Positions 13,906 to 25,959 of a DNA stretch of 64,000 nucleotides are shown here, one piece after another. The stretch lies in assembly GCA_032433765.1 (NCBI GenBank), contig JAVIAB010000102.1, positions 16,387,232 to 16,451,231 on the forward strand, written 5' to 3'. The position numbers were made by a program, and so were the translations under genes. Within the stretch, counting starts at the first letter, position 1. Every line of letters begins with the position of its first letter. The stretch is from Megaustenia siamemsis (taxonomy: Eukaryota > Mollusca > Gastropoda > Stylommatophora > Ariophantidae). Under the pieces are notes generated by a model that ran no database searches, was not told where the DNA came from, and was given only the letters and a program-made list of their open reading frames with translations.

Positions 13906-16900
13906 TACTACGGAGATTTGACATAGTACTACGGAGATTTGACATCGTACTACGGTGATTTGACATCGTACTACGGTGATTTGACATAGTACTACGGAGA
14001 TTTGACATAGTACTACGGAAATTTGACATCGTACTACGGTGATTTGACATAGTACTACGGTGATTTGACATAGTACTACGGAGATTTGACACCGTACTAC
14101 GGGGATTTGACATAGTACTACGGTGATTTGACATAGTACTACAGAGATTTGACATAGTACTACGGTGATTTGACATAGTACTACGGTGATTTGACATAGT
14201 ACTACGGTGATTTGACATAGTACTACGGTGATTGACATAGTACTACGGGGATTGACATAGTACTACGGGGATTGACATAGTACTACGGAGATTTGACATA
14301 GTACTACGCAGATTTGACATAGTACTACGGTGATTTGACATAGTACTACGGGGATTGACATAGTACTACGCAGATTTGACATAGTACTACGCAGATTTGA
14401 CATAGTACTACGCAGATTTGACATAGTACTACGGTGGTTTGACATAGTACTACGGGGATTGACATAGTACTACGCAGATTTGACATAGTACTACGCAGAT
14501 TTGACATAGTACTACGCAGATTTGACATAGTACTACGCAGATTTGACATAGTACTACGCAGATTTGACATAGTACTACGCAGATTTGACATAGTACTACG
14601 GGGATTGACATAGTACTACGGAGATTTGACATAGTACTACGGGGATTGACATAGTACTACGCAGATTTGACATAGTACTACGGGGATTGACATAGTACTA
14701 CGCAGATTTGACATAGTACTACGGGGATTGACATAGTACTACGCAGATTTGACATCGTACTACGCAGATTTGACATAGTACTACGCAGATTTGACATAAT
14801 ACTACAGGGATTGACATAGTACTACGGGGATTGACATAGTACTACAGGAATTAGACATAGTAATAAGGAGAATTGACATAGTACTACTGAGATTAGACAT
14901 AGTACTACGGGGATATGACATAGTACTACAGGGATTTGACATAGTACTACTGAGATTAGACATAGTACTACGCAGATTTGACATAGTACTACGGAGATTT
15001 GACATAGTACTACTGAGATTTGACATAGTACTACGGGGATTTGACATAGTACTACGGAGATTTGACATAGTACTACGGAGATTTGACATAGTACTACGGG
15101 GATTTGACATAGTACTACGGAGATTTGACATAGTACTACGGAGATTTGACATAGTACTACGGAGATTTGACATAGTACTACGGAGATTTGAATAGTACTA
15201 CGGAGATTTGACATAGTACTACGGAGATTTGACTTCGTACTACGGTGATTTGACATAGTACTACGGAGATTTGACATCGTACTACGGTGATTTGACATAG
15301 TACTACGGAGATTTGACATAGTACTACGGTGATTTGACATAGTACTACGGTGATTTGACATCGTACTACGAGGATTTGACATCGTACTACGGGGATTTGA
15401 CATCGAACTACGGAGATTTGACATCGTACTACGGAGATTTGACATAGTACTACGGAGATTTGACATAGTACTACGGAGATTTGACATCGTACTACGGAGA
15501 TTTGACATCGTACTACGGTGATTTGACACCGTACTACGGAGATTTGACATCGTACTACGGAGATTTGACATCGTACTACGGAGATTTGAAATAGTACTAC
15601 GGTGATTTGACATAGTACTACGGAGATTTGACATAGTACTACGGTGATTTAACATAGTACTACGGGGATTTGACATCGTCCTACGGAGATTTGACATCGT
15701 ACTACGGAGATTTGACATCGTACTACGGTGATTTGACATAGTACTACGGAGATTTGACATAGTACTACGGAGATTTGACATCGTACTACGGTGATTTGAC
15801 ATCGTACTACGGTGATTTGACATAGTACTACGGTGATTTGACATAGTACTACGGAGATTTGACATAGTACTACGGAGATTTGACATCGTACTACGGTGAT
15901 TTGACATCGTACTACGGTGATTTGACATAATACTACGGAGATTTGACATAGTACTACGGAAATTTGACATAGTACTACGGTGATTTGACATCGTACTACG
16001 GTGATTTGACATAGTACTACGGTGATTTGACATAGTACTACGGAGATTTGACATCGTACTACGAGGATTTGACATAGTACTACGGTGATTTGACATAGTA
16101 CTACGGAGATTTGACATAGTACTACGGTGATTTGACATAGTACTAAGGTGATTTGACATCGTACTACGGTGATTTGACATAGTGCTACGGTGATTTGACA
16201 TCGTACTACGGTGATTTGACATCGTACTACGGTGATTTGACATCGTACTACGGTGATTTGAAATCGTACTACGGTGATTTGACATCGTACTACGGAGATT
16301 TGACATCGTACTACGGTGATTTGACATCGTACTACGGAGATTTGATATTGTACTACGGGGATTTGACATCGTACTACGGGGATTTGACATCGTACTACGG
16401 AGATTTGACATCGTACTACAGAGATTTGACATCGTACTACAGAGATTTGACATCGTACTACGGTGATTTGACATCGTACTACAGAGATTTGACATCGTAC
16501 TACGGAGATTTGACATCGTACTACGGTGATTTGACATCGTACTACGGTGATTTGACATCGTACTACGGAGATTTGAATACGTACAACGGGGATTTGACAT
16601 CGTACTACGGAGATTTGACATCGTACTACGGTGATTTGACATCGTACTACGGAGATTTGACATCGTACTACGGTGATTTGACATAGTACTACGGAGAATT
16701 GACATAGTACTACGGTGATTTGACATAGTACTACGGTGATTTGACATAGTACTACGGTGATTTGACATAGTACTACGGTGATTTGACATCGTACTACGGT
16801 GATTTGACATCGTACTACGGTGATTTGACATAGTACTACGGTGATTTGACATAGTACTACGGTGATTTGACATCGTACTACGGTGATTTGACATAGTACT

Positions 16901-19200
16901 ACGGTGATTTGACATAGTACTACGGTGATTTGACATCGTACTACGGTGATTTGACATCGTACTACGGTGATTTGACATAGTACTACGGGGATTAACATAG
17001 TACTACGGAGATTTGACATCGTACTACGGAGATTGACATAGTACTACGGGGATTGACATAGTACTACGGAGATTTGACATCGTACTACGGAGATTTGACA
17101 TAGTACTACGGAGATTTGACATCGTACTACGGAGATTGACATAGTACTACGGGGATTGACATAGTACTACGGAGATTTGACATCGTACTACGGAGATTTG
17201 ACATAGTACTACGGAGATTTGACATCGTACTACGGAGATTGACTTAGTACTACGGGGATTGACATAGTACTACGGAGATTTGACATAGTACTACGGGGAT
17301 TGACATAGTACTACGGAGATTTCACATAGTACTACGGGGATTGACATAGTACTACGGAGATTTCACATAGTACTACGGGGATTGACATAGTACTACGGGG
17401 ATTGACATAGTACTACGGAGATTTGACATAGTACTACGGAGATTTGACATCGTACTACGGAAATTTGACATAGTACTACGGGGATTGACATCGTACTACG
17501 GTGATTTGACATAGTACTACGGAGATTTGACATAGTACTACGGTGATTTGACATAGTACTACGGGATTGACATAGTACTACGGGATTGACATCGTACTAC
17601 GGTGATTTGACATAGTACTACGGGGATTGACATAGTACTACGGAGATTTGACATAGTACTACGGAGATTTGACATAGTACTACGGAGATTTGACATAGTA
17701 CTACGGAGATTTGACATAGTACTACGGAGATTTGACATAGTACTACGGAGATTTGACATAGTACTACGGGGTTTGACATAGTACTACGGTGATTTGACAT
17801 AGTACTACGGAGATTTGACATAGTACTACGCAGATTTGACATAGTACTACGGGGATTGACATAGTACTACGGTGATTTGACATAGTACTACGCAGATTTG
17901 ACATAGTACTACGGTGATTTGACATAGTACTACGGTGATTTGACATAGTACTACGGTGATTTGACATAGTACTACGGTGATTTGACATAGTACTACGGGG
18001 ATTGACATAGTACTACGGTGATTTGACATAGTACTAAGGTGATTTGACATAGTACTACGGTGATTTGACATAGTACTACGCAGATTTGACATAGTACTAC
18101 GGTGATTTGACACTTTACTACGGTGATTTGACATAGTACTACGGAGATTTGACATAGTACTACGCAGATTTGACATAGTACTACGGGGATTGACATAGTA
18201 CTACGGTGATTTGACATAGTACTACGGAGATTTGACATAGTACTATGGTGATTTGACATAGTACTACGGGGATTGACATAGTACTACGGTGATTTGACAT
18301 AGTACTGCGCAGATTTGACATAGTACTACGGTGATTTGACATAGTACTACGGGGATTTGACATAGTACTACGGGGATTGACATAGTACTACGGGGATTGA
18401 CATAGTACAACGCAGATTTGACATAGTACTACGGGGATTGACATAGTACTACGGTGATTTGACATAGTACTACGGGATTGACATAGTACTACGCAGATTT
18501 GACATAGTACTACGGGATTGACATAGTACTACGCAGATTTGACATAGTACTACGGGGATTGACATAGTACTACGGTGATTTGACATAGTACTACGGGGAT
18601 TGACATAGTACTACGGGGATTGACATAGTACTACGGGGATTGACATAGTACTACGGTGATTTGACATAGTACTACGGGGATTGACATAGTACTACGCAGA
18701 TTTGACATAGTACTACGGTGATTTGACATAGTACTACGGGATTTACATAGTACTACGGTGATTTGACATAGTACTACGGGGATTGACATAGTACTACGGT
18801 GATTTGACATAGTACTACGCAGTTTTGACATAGTACTACGGGGATTGACATAGTACTACGCAGATTTGACATAGTACTACGGGGATTGACATAGTACTAC
18901 GCAGATTTGACATAGTACTACGGTGATTTGACATAGTACTACGCAGATTTGACATAGTACTACGGGGATTGACATAGTACTACGCAGATTTGACATAGTA
19001 CTACGGGGATTGACATAGTACTACGCAGATTTGACATAGTACTACGGAGATTTGACATAGTACTACGGAGATTTGACATAGTACTACGGAGATTTGACAT
19101 AATACTACAGGGATTGACATAGTACTACGGGGATTGACATAGTACTACAGAAATTAGACATAGTAATAAGGAGAATTGACATAGTACTACTGAGATTAGA
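13906..19200. repeat. 20/21-bp satellite array, block B
   Basis: The same satellite continues after the Tigger-like insertion, roughly 250 units. 13910-14200 and 15180-16980 are rich in 21-bp GTGATTTG units. In 16195-16686 nearly every unit has TCG in place of TAG, which removes the stop codon and opens a 163-codon plus-strand frame (repeating TSYYGDL) with no other sign of coding. Marker cassettes recur at 14843 (with AGGAATT) and 19146. 17000-19100 mixes GGGATTG and CAGATTTG units. Confidence 0.96.
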
Positions 19201-20020
19201 CATAGTACTACGGAAACTGGCCATAGTACTACGGAGATTAGACACAATATTGCGGTGATTTGACATAGTACAATGGGATTTTACGTAGTACTACGGGGAT
19301 TTGACATAGTACTAATGGGATTTGAAATAGTACTACGGGGATTTGACATAGTACTACGGGGATTTTATATAGTAATACGGGAATTTGACATAATACTTCT
19401 GGGATAGGACATAGTACTACTGGGATTTGACAAAGTACTACGGGGATATGACATAGTACTACGGGGATATGACATAGTACTACAGGGATATGACATAGTA
19501 CTACGTGGATATGACATAGTACTACGGGATATGACATAGTACTACAGGGATATGACATAGTACTACGTGGATTAGACATAGTACAACGGGGATGTAACAT
19601 AGTTCTACGTAAATAAGACATACTACTGTGAAAGATTTGAGATGGTTCTTCGGAGATTATAGTTCTACAGAGATTTGACATAGTACCTCGGACACTATAG
19701 TTCTATAGAGATTTGACATAGTACCTCGGACACTATAGTTCTACGGAGATTTGACATAGTACCTCGGACACTATAGTTCTACGGAGATTTGACATAGTTC
19801 TACACAGATTAATCATAGTACTAAAAGCAGATAACATTAATTAAAACAGAAAGAAAAATAGATATAGTATACGGAGATTAATCTTTGTTCTAAATCAATT
19901 AGACATAGTACTGCGGAGATTAAACATAGTACCTCAGAGAGCAGACACTACCAAGATTAGACATTGTTCTAAGGCCATTTGATATAAATTATGGTTATTA
20001 GATATTTACGGTAATTAGGT
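19201..20020. repeat. Degenerating right edge of the satellite
   Basis: Units lose identity progressively. GACATAGTACTAC remains visible to about 19570 with many substitutions. 19660-19800 is a short local array of a two-unit 38-bp dimer (TAGTACCTCGGACACTATAG plus TCTACGGAGATTTGACA). After 19850 only scattered AGATTAGACATAGT-like pieces remain. This fits older, less homogenised copies at an array boundary. Confidence 0.8.
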
Positions 20021-20030
20021 ACAGCCATTG

Positions 20031-20234
20031 CCAACTGAGAGCATTTCACAGTAAGCCCTTTTTGGAAACTTCATGGTGGGAGACAAAGAGGCAGACCAAG
20101 GTATACTTGGAGAAGACATGTGGAAGCAGAGATGAAGAAGATGGTGAAGACATTAAACGGTCTTAAAAGAATGGCTAGAAATATAACGGCTAGGAAAGTA
20201 TTTGTTGAAAACCTATGCTCCACAGGGAGTTGAA
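20031..20234 (+). pseudogene. LINE-A 3' end fragment
   Basis: A broken C-terminal reverse-transcriptase tail of the family whose better copies end in ESITQ, a GRPRNSWRR-like segment and WKVFVEDLCSTGS. The plus strand keeps CCAACTGAGAGCATT, GGCAGACCAAGG and GTTGAAAACCTATGCTCC, with frameshifts and stops. The far 3' end merges into the 38-bp tandem array that follows, whose unit is this element's end. Confidence 0.75.
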
Positions 20235-21108
20235 AGTGTTTGTTGAAGATCTATGCTCCACAGGGAGCTGAAAGTGTTTGTTGAAGACCTATGCTCCACT
20301 GGGAGTTGAAAGTATTTTTTGAAGATCTATGCTCCACAGGGAGCTGAAAGTGTGTGTTGAAGACCTATGCTCCACTGGGAGTTGAAAGTATTTTTTGAAG
20401 ATCTATGCTCCACAGGGAGTTGAAAGTGTTTGATGAAGACCTATGCTCCACAAGGAGTTGAAAGTATTTTTTGAAGATCTATGCTCCACAGGGAGTTGAA
20501 AGTGTTTGTTGAAAATCTATGCTCCACATGAAGTTAAAAGTGTTTGTTGAAGACCTATGCTCCACAGGGAGCTAAAAGTGTTTGTTGAATATCTATGCTC
20601 CACAGGGAGCTGAAAGTGTTTGTTGAAGACCTATGCTCCACAGGGAGCTGAAAGTGTTTGTTGAAGACCTATGCTCCACAGGGAGCTGAAAGTGTGTGTT
20701 GAAGACCTATGCTCCACTGGGAGTTGAAAGTGTTTGTTGAAGACATATGCTCCACAGGGAGATGAAAGTGTTTGTTGAATATCTATGCTCCACAGGGAGT
20801 TGAAAGTGTTTTGTTGAAGACATATGCTCCACAGGGAGTTGAAAGTGTTTGTTGAAGACATATGCTCCACAGGGAGTTGAAAGTGTTTGTTGAAGACATA
20901 TGCTCCACTGGGAGTTGAAAGTGTTTGTTGAAGACATATGCTCCACTGGGAGTTGAAAGTGTTTGTTGAAGACCTATGTTCCACAGGGAGTTGAAAGTGT
21001 TTGTTGAAGACATATGCTCCACAGGGAGTTGAAAGTGTTTGTTGAAGACCTATGTTCCACAGGGAGCTGAAAGTGTTTGTCGAAGACATATGCTCCACTG
21101 GGAGTTGA
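20205..21108. repeat. 38-bp minisatellite built from the LINE-A 3' end
   Basis: About 23-24 head-to-tail copies of a 38-bp unit: ATGCTCCACAGGGAGTTGAA, then AGTGTTTGTTGAAGACCT. The same words occur once at the 3' end of other LINE-A copies in this window (31165-31198 and, on the minus strand, 57721-57760), so the unit derives from the element. Variants CTGGGAG, TATGTTCC and GACATATG are interspersed. Minus-strand open frames over it are repeat artefacts. Confidence 0.93.
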
Positions 21109-21169
21109 AAGAAAGAAGAAGACGTAGATTAGTCATGGCAGTTCAGCGATTAGATGTATACCTTGCGTG

Positions 21170-21203
21170 ACCCTCTTCTCTCTCGCTCTCTTTCTGTATC
21201 TCA

Positions 21204-21254
<51 letters not shown>
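21170..21254. repeat. (CT)n microsatellite
   Basis: Imperfect CT-rich DNA becomes pure TC dinucleotide from about 21208 to 21250. Confidence 0.95.
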
Positions 21255-21256
<2 letters not shown>

Positions 21257-21720
21257 ATTATTTGTCACGTCGTCACATACGTCACACTCGGCAAAGCTCG
21301 ACAGGATACCCCAACACAAGCACGCTAAAATAAATAAACAAAGCCAGGACGAGTGATGTTCCTCTACAACTAAATCAAGTAACCGAAGTGAAAAAAGGGG
21401 ACACTGCAAGATCTGGTGTGGATCTACTGTCGTGGTCACTCGAGAGCTTACAGCAAGGAACGAGCTGGATCATCGAGGGCAGCCGTTAAGTAAACTTGAG
21501 AGCTTCACATGAAATGTCTACCGAGGTCTTGTCTTTGATCGTTTTTTGGAATGTGACAAGGTGATGGATGAGATTGCAATTTAGAGAATTCGAGAACGTG
21601 TGTTTCTGGCTAAGATTGAGTATGACGATTACGTGTGACAGACGAGATTACTTCTGCTCAAGCTAAGACTAGGTGCGATGTGTTTGGGGTTCATATTTGG
21701 AATATGTGGCTGTAGCTAAG
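21255..21720. other. Unassigned sequence
   Basis: No gene, RNA gene or recognised element was found. The segment 21590-21720 has loosely repeated words (GTGACAGACGAGATTA, GCTAAGATTA) that may be very old copies of the 51-bp minisatellite that begins just downstream. Confidence 0.5.
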
Positions 21721-22235
21721 ATTACATGTAATGTTCTTATCACAGACATTAATTTCTTTCTTATAAGGTTTGAAGTAAAGATCTTATGACAAGCAATAAT
21801 TTCTTTATTTCATATTATGTTTGAGGTAATAATTGTCACAGACAATAATTTATTTCTTATAAGATTTAAAGTAATGTTCTTGTCACAGACAATAATCTAG
21901 TTCTTATAAGGTATAAAGTAATGTTATTGTTACAGGTAATAATTTCTTTCTTATAAAAAAAAGTAAAGAGCCCCCGTTACACTAAGTGCCATATAGGGAA
22001 TATGGTGTTAGTGACCATAAATTTTACAGACCTTCGGCACATGATTTTGGGGGTAATGTAATCGGTATTACGCCCATGCCGCTTTACTTTCCCAGAAAAA
22101 AATCAGGTACCCATTTAAGGCTGAGTGAACCCGGAAGCCGTCGGTTGGGATCGAACCCTACCTCTTGTCCTTTGTAGTCCAGTTCACTAACCACTGAGCT
22201 ATCACGGTTCCCTTCTTTCCTATAAGGGTTAAAGT
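21720..22235. repeat. Degenerate copies of the 51-bp minisatellite
   Basis: Diverged units with GTCACAGACAATAATTT and TTCTTATAAG, spaced about 45-50 bp, split by a SINE1 copy at 21957-22212. Identity is clearly lower than in the main array starting at 22373. Confidence 0.75.
21957..22212 (-). mobile_element. SINE1 copy in the 51-bp minisatellite
   Basis: A near full-length minus-strand SINE1 of about 256 bp. On the minus strand the tRNA-like head holds TAGCTCAGTGGTTAGTGAAC (A-box-like) and GGTTCGATCCC (B-box-like). The body includes CACATTACCCC-type sequence, and the tail is GGGGGCTCTTTACTTTTT. Flanks TTCTTTCTTATAA (21944-21956) and TTCTTTCCTATAA (22213-22225) form a 13-bp target duplication with one mismatch, and the target is a minisatellite unit. 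Confidence 0.88.
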
Positions 22236-22372
22236 AATTTTCAAGAATGGCTTGGCAGAAGGTCAACAACAGAAATGATAAATAACTGTCGTGATCGAAA
22301 GTTGTGGAGCGACATGATCACCTACGCCAGAAGGTCCAATAATCATTATTACTTGATGATGATGATGAAGTA
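22236..22372 (+). pseudogene. LINE-B 3' end fragment with GAT tail
   Basis: Reads in part AWQKVNNRND, then KVVERHDH on the plus strand, followed by GATGATGATGATG at 22356-22370. This equals the extreme 3' end of the LINE-B copies at 34645 and 51428 (both on the minus strand). Confidence 0.7.
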
Positions 22373-23705
22373 ATGTTCTAGTCACAGACAATAATTTCTT
22401 TCATATAAGATTTGAAGTAATGTTCTTGTCACAGACATTAATTTCTTTCTTTCATATAAGATTTGAAGTAATGTTCTTGTCACAGACATTAATTTCTTTC
22501 TTTCATATAAGATTTGAAGTAATGTTCTTGTCACAGACATTAATTTCTTTCTTTCATATAAGATTTGAAGTAAAGTTCTTGTCACAGACAATAATTTCTT
22601 TCATATAAGATTTGAAGTAAAGTTCTTGTCACAGACATTAATTTCTTTCTTTCATATAAGATTTGAAGTAAAGTTCTTGTCACAGACATTAATTTCTTTC
22701 TTTTATATAAGATTTGAAGTAATGTTCTAGTCACAGACAATAATTTCTTTCATATAAGATTTGAAGTAAAGTTCTTGTCACAGACAATAATTTCTTTCTT
22801 TCATATAAGATTTGAAGTAATGTTCTTGTCACAGACAATAATTTCTTTCTTTCATATAAGATTTGAAGTAATGTTCTTGTCACAGACAATAATTTCTTTC
22901 TTTCATATAAGATTTGAAGTAAAGTTCTTGTCACAGACAATAATTTCTTTCTTTCATATAAGATTTGAAGTATAGTTCTTGTCACAGACATTAATTTCTT
23001 TCTTTCATATAAGATTTGAAGTAATGTTCTTGTCACAGACAATAATTTCTTTCTTTTATATAAGATTTGAAGTAATGTTCTTGTCACAGACATTAATTTC
23101 TTTCTTTTATATAAGATTTGAAGTAATGTTCTTGTCACAGACAATAATTTCTTTCTTTCATATAAGATTTGAAGTAATGTTCTTGTCACAGACATTAATT
23201 TCTTTCTTTCATATAAGATTTGAAGTAATGTTCTTGTCACAGACATTAATTTCTTTCTTTTATATAAGATTTGAAGTAATGTTCTTGTCACGGACAATAA
23301 TTTCTTTCTTTCATATAAGATTTGAAGTAATGTTCTTGTCACAGACAATAATTTCTTTCTTTCATATAAGATTTGAAGTAATGTTCTTGTCACAGACATT
23401 AATTTCTTTCTTTCATATAAGATTTGAAGTAATGTTCTTGTCACAGACATTAATTTCTTTCTTTCATATAAGATTTGAAGTAATGTTCTTGTCACAGACA
23501 TTAATTTCTTTCTTTCATATAAGATTTGAAGTAATGTTCTTGTCACAGACAATAATTTCTTTCTTTCATATAAGATTTGAAGTAATGTTCTTGTCACAGA
23601 CATTAATTTCTTTCTTTCATATAAGATTTGAAGTAATGTTCTTGTCACAGACATTAATTTCTTTCTTTCATATAAGATTTGAAGTAATGTACTTGTCACG
23701 GACAA
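22373..23705. repeat. 51-bp minisatellite
   Basis: About 26 copies of TTTGAAGTAATGTTCTTGTC, then ACAGACATTAATTTCTTTCT, then TTCATATAAGA. Some units lack one TTTC (47 bp, for example near 22596 and 22745). ATTAAT and AATAAT alternate at one position, as do AATG and AAAG. Because 51 is divisible by 3, open frames of 255-324 codons appear on both strands; they have no other sign of coding. Confidence 0.95.
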
Positions 23706-24107
23706 ATCATTTTCACTTTCTTATCATCTTTGGCATGGTATTTTAGTCACAGGAAGTAACTTCTTTCTTTTTTTTTCTCTTTTATTAGATTTGGAGTAAC
23801 GATCATATCATAGACATAAATTAACTGAGTGAGGACTATATGTTACCTTCACGTTACAGACACTGCTTGTCTATGTTAGTCTATGCATGAATTTTATGTT
23901 CCGACAGCGACATTTTGTTGCAGGCTGGAGTGGTGTTATAGTTAGTACACTCAGCTGTCGGCTTCAAGGTTTAGAGTTCAAATGCCGATTGAGGCAATCT
24001 TTTTTTCGACCCGATAGTTTCTCGGGTCCACCCTTCATGTATAAATGGGTACAAGGGATACTCTCTAGGAAGGAAAGGCTGCTAAGAAGAGAACTGGCTA
24101 TCCTATC
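23706..24107. other. Unassigned sequence with a possible tRNA-like head
   Basis: 23760-23790 is T-rich. 23925-24010 resembles a tRNA-derived SINE head: GGTGTTATAGTTAGTACAC as an A-box-like part and AGAGTTCAAATGCC as a B-box-like part. I cannot match it to another copy in the window, so this is tentative. Confidence 0.35.
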
Positions 24108-24250
24108 TCGTGATCTTCTTCTTATTTCCTTCTTCATTTACCTTTCAGCGTGGAGAGAAGATATAATTTGTGGTCTTTTGCTCTGTTGTTCGCCTCTGCT
24201 GCTATTGTTTCCTAGTGTTTCTAATACTCCGTCAATCCATCTTTTTCATG
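24108..24250 (-). pseudogene. LINE-C 3' end fragment
   Basis: Minus-strand reading resembles the LINE-C tail (signature WIDGILEALGNITAAEANRR, then KLYL). The plus strand keeps CTTTCAGCGTGGAGAGAAG, GTGGTCTTTTGCTC and CGCCTCTGCTGCTATTG, as in the longer copy at 62811-63300. It is cut off by the tetranucleotide array starting at 24261. Confidence 0.75.
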
Positions 24251-24260
24251 TCGGCCTACA

Positions 24261-24519
24261 TCTGTCTGTCTGTCTGTCTGTCTGCCTGCCTGCCTACCTG
24301 CCTGTCTGTCTGTCTCTGCGTCCGTCCGTCCGTCTGTCTGTCTGTCTATCTGTCTGTCTCTCTATTTATCTATCTGCCTGCCTGCCTGCCTACCTACCTA
24401 CCTACCTACCTACCTACCTACCTACCTACCTACCTACCTACCTACCTACCTACCTACCTACCTACCTGTCTGTCTGTCTGTCTGTCTGTCTGTGCGTCCG
24501 TCCGTCCGTCCGTCCGTCC

Positions 24520-24556
<37 letters not shown>

Positions 24557-24801
24557 TCTATACCTACCTACCTACCTACCTACCTACCTACCTGTCTGTC
24601 TGTCTGTGCGTCCGTCCGTCCGTCCGTCCGTCCGTCCGTCCGTCCGTCCGTCCAACCGTCCATCCATCCATCCATCCATCCATCCATCCATCCATCCATC
24701 CATCCATCCATCCATCCATCCATCCATCCATCCATCCATCCATCCATCCATCCATCCATCCATCCATCCATCCATCCATCCATCCATCCATCCATCCATC
24801 C

Positions 24802-24855
<54 letters not shown>

Positions 24856-24886
24856 ACCTACCTACCTACCTACCTACGTACCTACC
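24261..24886. repeat. Compound tetranucleotide microsatellite
   Basis: Successive blocks of TCTG, CCTG, CCTA, TCTG, CCGT, TCTG, TCTA, CCTA, TCTG, CCGT, CCAT (about 35 copies), TCTA and CCTA. All are one-step variants of a pyrimidine-rich tetramer. All reading frames are open and give low-complexity peptides such as HPSI, CLSV and YLPT, which are not genes. Confidence 0.97.
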
Positions 24887-25012
24887 ATCATGAATCGAAG
24901 CATAAAACATAAGCTACGTGACAACAATGAGATTCATAAACGTGACTTCTCTTTCAATACAATCCTTCAATACAATCCTTCAATAAACGAACAAAACATA
25001 ATGTTCAACCCC

Positions 25013-25462
25013 TGTGTGATATCAGTGCTAACATAAAGATGTGATATCAGTGCTAACATAAGGATGTGATATCAGTGCTAACATAAGGATGTGATATCAG
25101 TGCTAACATAAGGATGTGATATCAGTGCTAACATAAGGATGTGATATCAGTGCTAACATAAGGATGTGATATCAGTGCTAACATAAGGATGTGATATCAG
25201 TGCTAACATAAGGATGTGATATCAGTACTAACATAAGGATGTGATATCAGTGCTAACATAAGGATGCGATATCAGTGCTAACATAAGGATGCGATATCAG
25301 TGCTAACATAAGGATGCGATATCAGTGCTAACATAAGGATGCGATATCAGTGCTAACATAAGGATGCGATATCAGTGCTAACATAAGGATGCGATATCAG
25401 TGCTAACATAAGGATGCGATATCAGTGCTAACATAATGATGTGATATCAGTGCTAAGATATA
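25013..25462. repeat. 25-bp minisatellite
   Basis: About 18 copies of GATATCAGTGCTAACATAAG, then GATGT. The first ten or so units carry GATGTGAT, the next seven or so GATGCGAT, and the last reverts to GATGTGAT, so the array has two sequence blocks. Confidence 0.95.
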
Positions 25463-25482
25463 GATGTGAAAGTTGGAGATGA

Positions 25483-25855
25483 ATGCAGACTTTAGATCGG
25501 AAACTAAATGCCTTTGAAAACAAATGTCGCAATGGTCGCAAACATAAGCTGAAAAGACTTCATTCCAAGCAAACAGAAATGAGACAAATTCAATCAAGAC
25601 TATGTTTCAAGCTTTCTAAGAAGAAGGATTTGGAATACATTAGTCATGTGCTGAAAATGAATGAAGAAAGGCTTCCTCGTCAGGCATTCACGAGAAAACC
25701 ACCTGGTAAAAAAAAATAATAAAGACCCAGAGGATTGCTTCGCAGAACAATGACAAGGGAAGGCTCAACCATGGGACTAAGAAACAACTAAGAACTGCAG
25801 ATAAGGAGCATCCACTCCACCACGAGCTCAACGAGAAGACGTCATCAAATAGGTC
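25483..25855 (+). pseudogene. LINE-D reverse-transcriptase tail fragment
   Basis: A 78-codon open frame ends in KKDLEYISHVLKMNEERLP, then RQAFTRKPPGKKK. After two stop codons the same frame continues RPRGLLRRTMTREG. The pattern (hydrophobic H-V-L, ERLP, PPGK, GRPR-like, WRRT-like) is that of C-terminal tails of non-LTR retrotransposon polyproteins. No catalytic motif remains. Confidence 0.65.
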
Positions 25856-25959
25856 TGTGGGCTTACCAATACCAACGCTGGCAAGGTGTGGATACCGGTG
25901 TTTATGTCATTCAGGGTGACATTCTCGTGTATTGTCACACTAGACAGGAAATGTAGGGA

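Noticed and set aside
14822..16978. 718-codon minus-strand open frame as a gene
   Set aside because: It is a pure re-reading of the 21-bp unit (SNHRSTM repeats), with overlapping open frames in other phases.
1..19200. Series of bacterial promoters (TTGACA in every unit)
   Set aside because: TTGACA is simply part of the repeat, no TATAAT-like box is correctly spaced, and the context is eukaryotic.
1..19200. CENP-B boxes in the satellite
   Set aside because: The unit has no TTCG followed by the required A and CGGG spacing on either strand, so centromere identity is not supported by this sequence.
1..20020. CRISPR array
   Set aside because: Units follow one another with no unique spacers, no leader and no cas genes; the sequence is animal satellite DNA.
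20205..21108. Telomere-type or rDNA-spacer repeat
   Set aside because: The unit matches the LINE-A 3' end, which fully explains it.
23887..25036. Proline/serine-rich protein genes
   Set aside because: These are readings of compound tetranucleotide repeats; every frame on both strands gives a low-complexity peptide.
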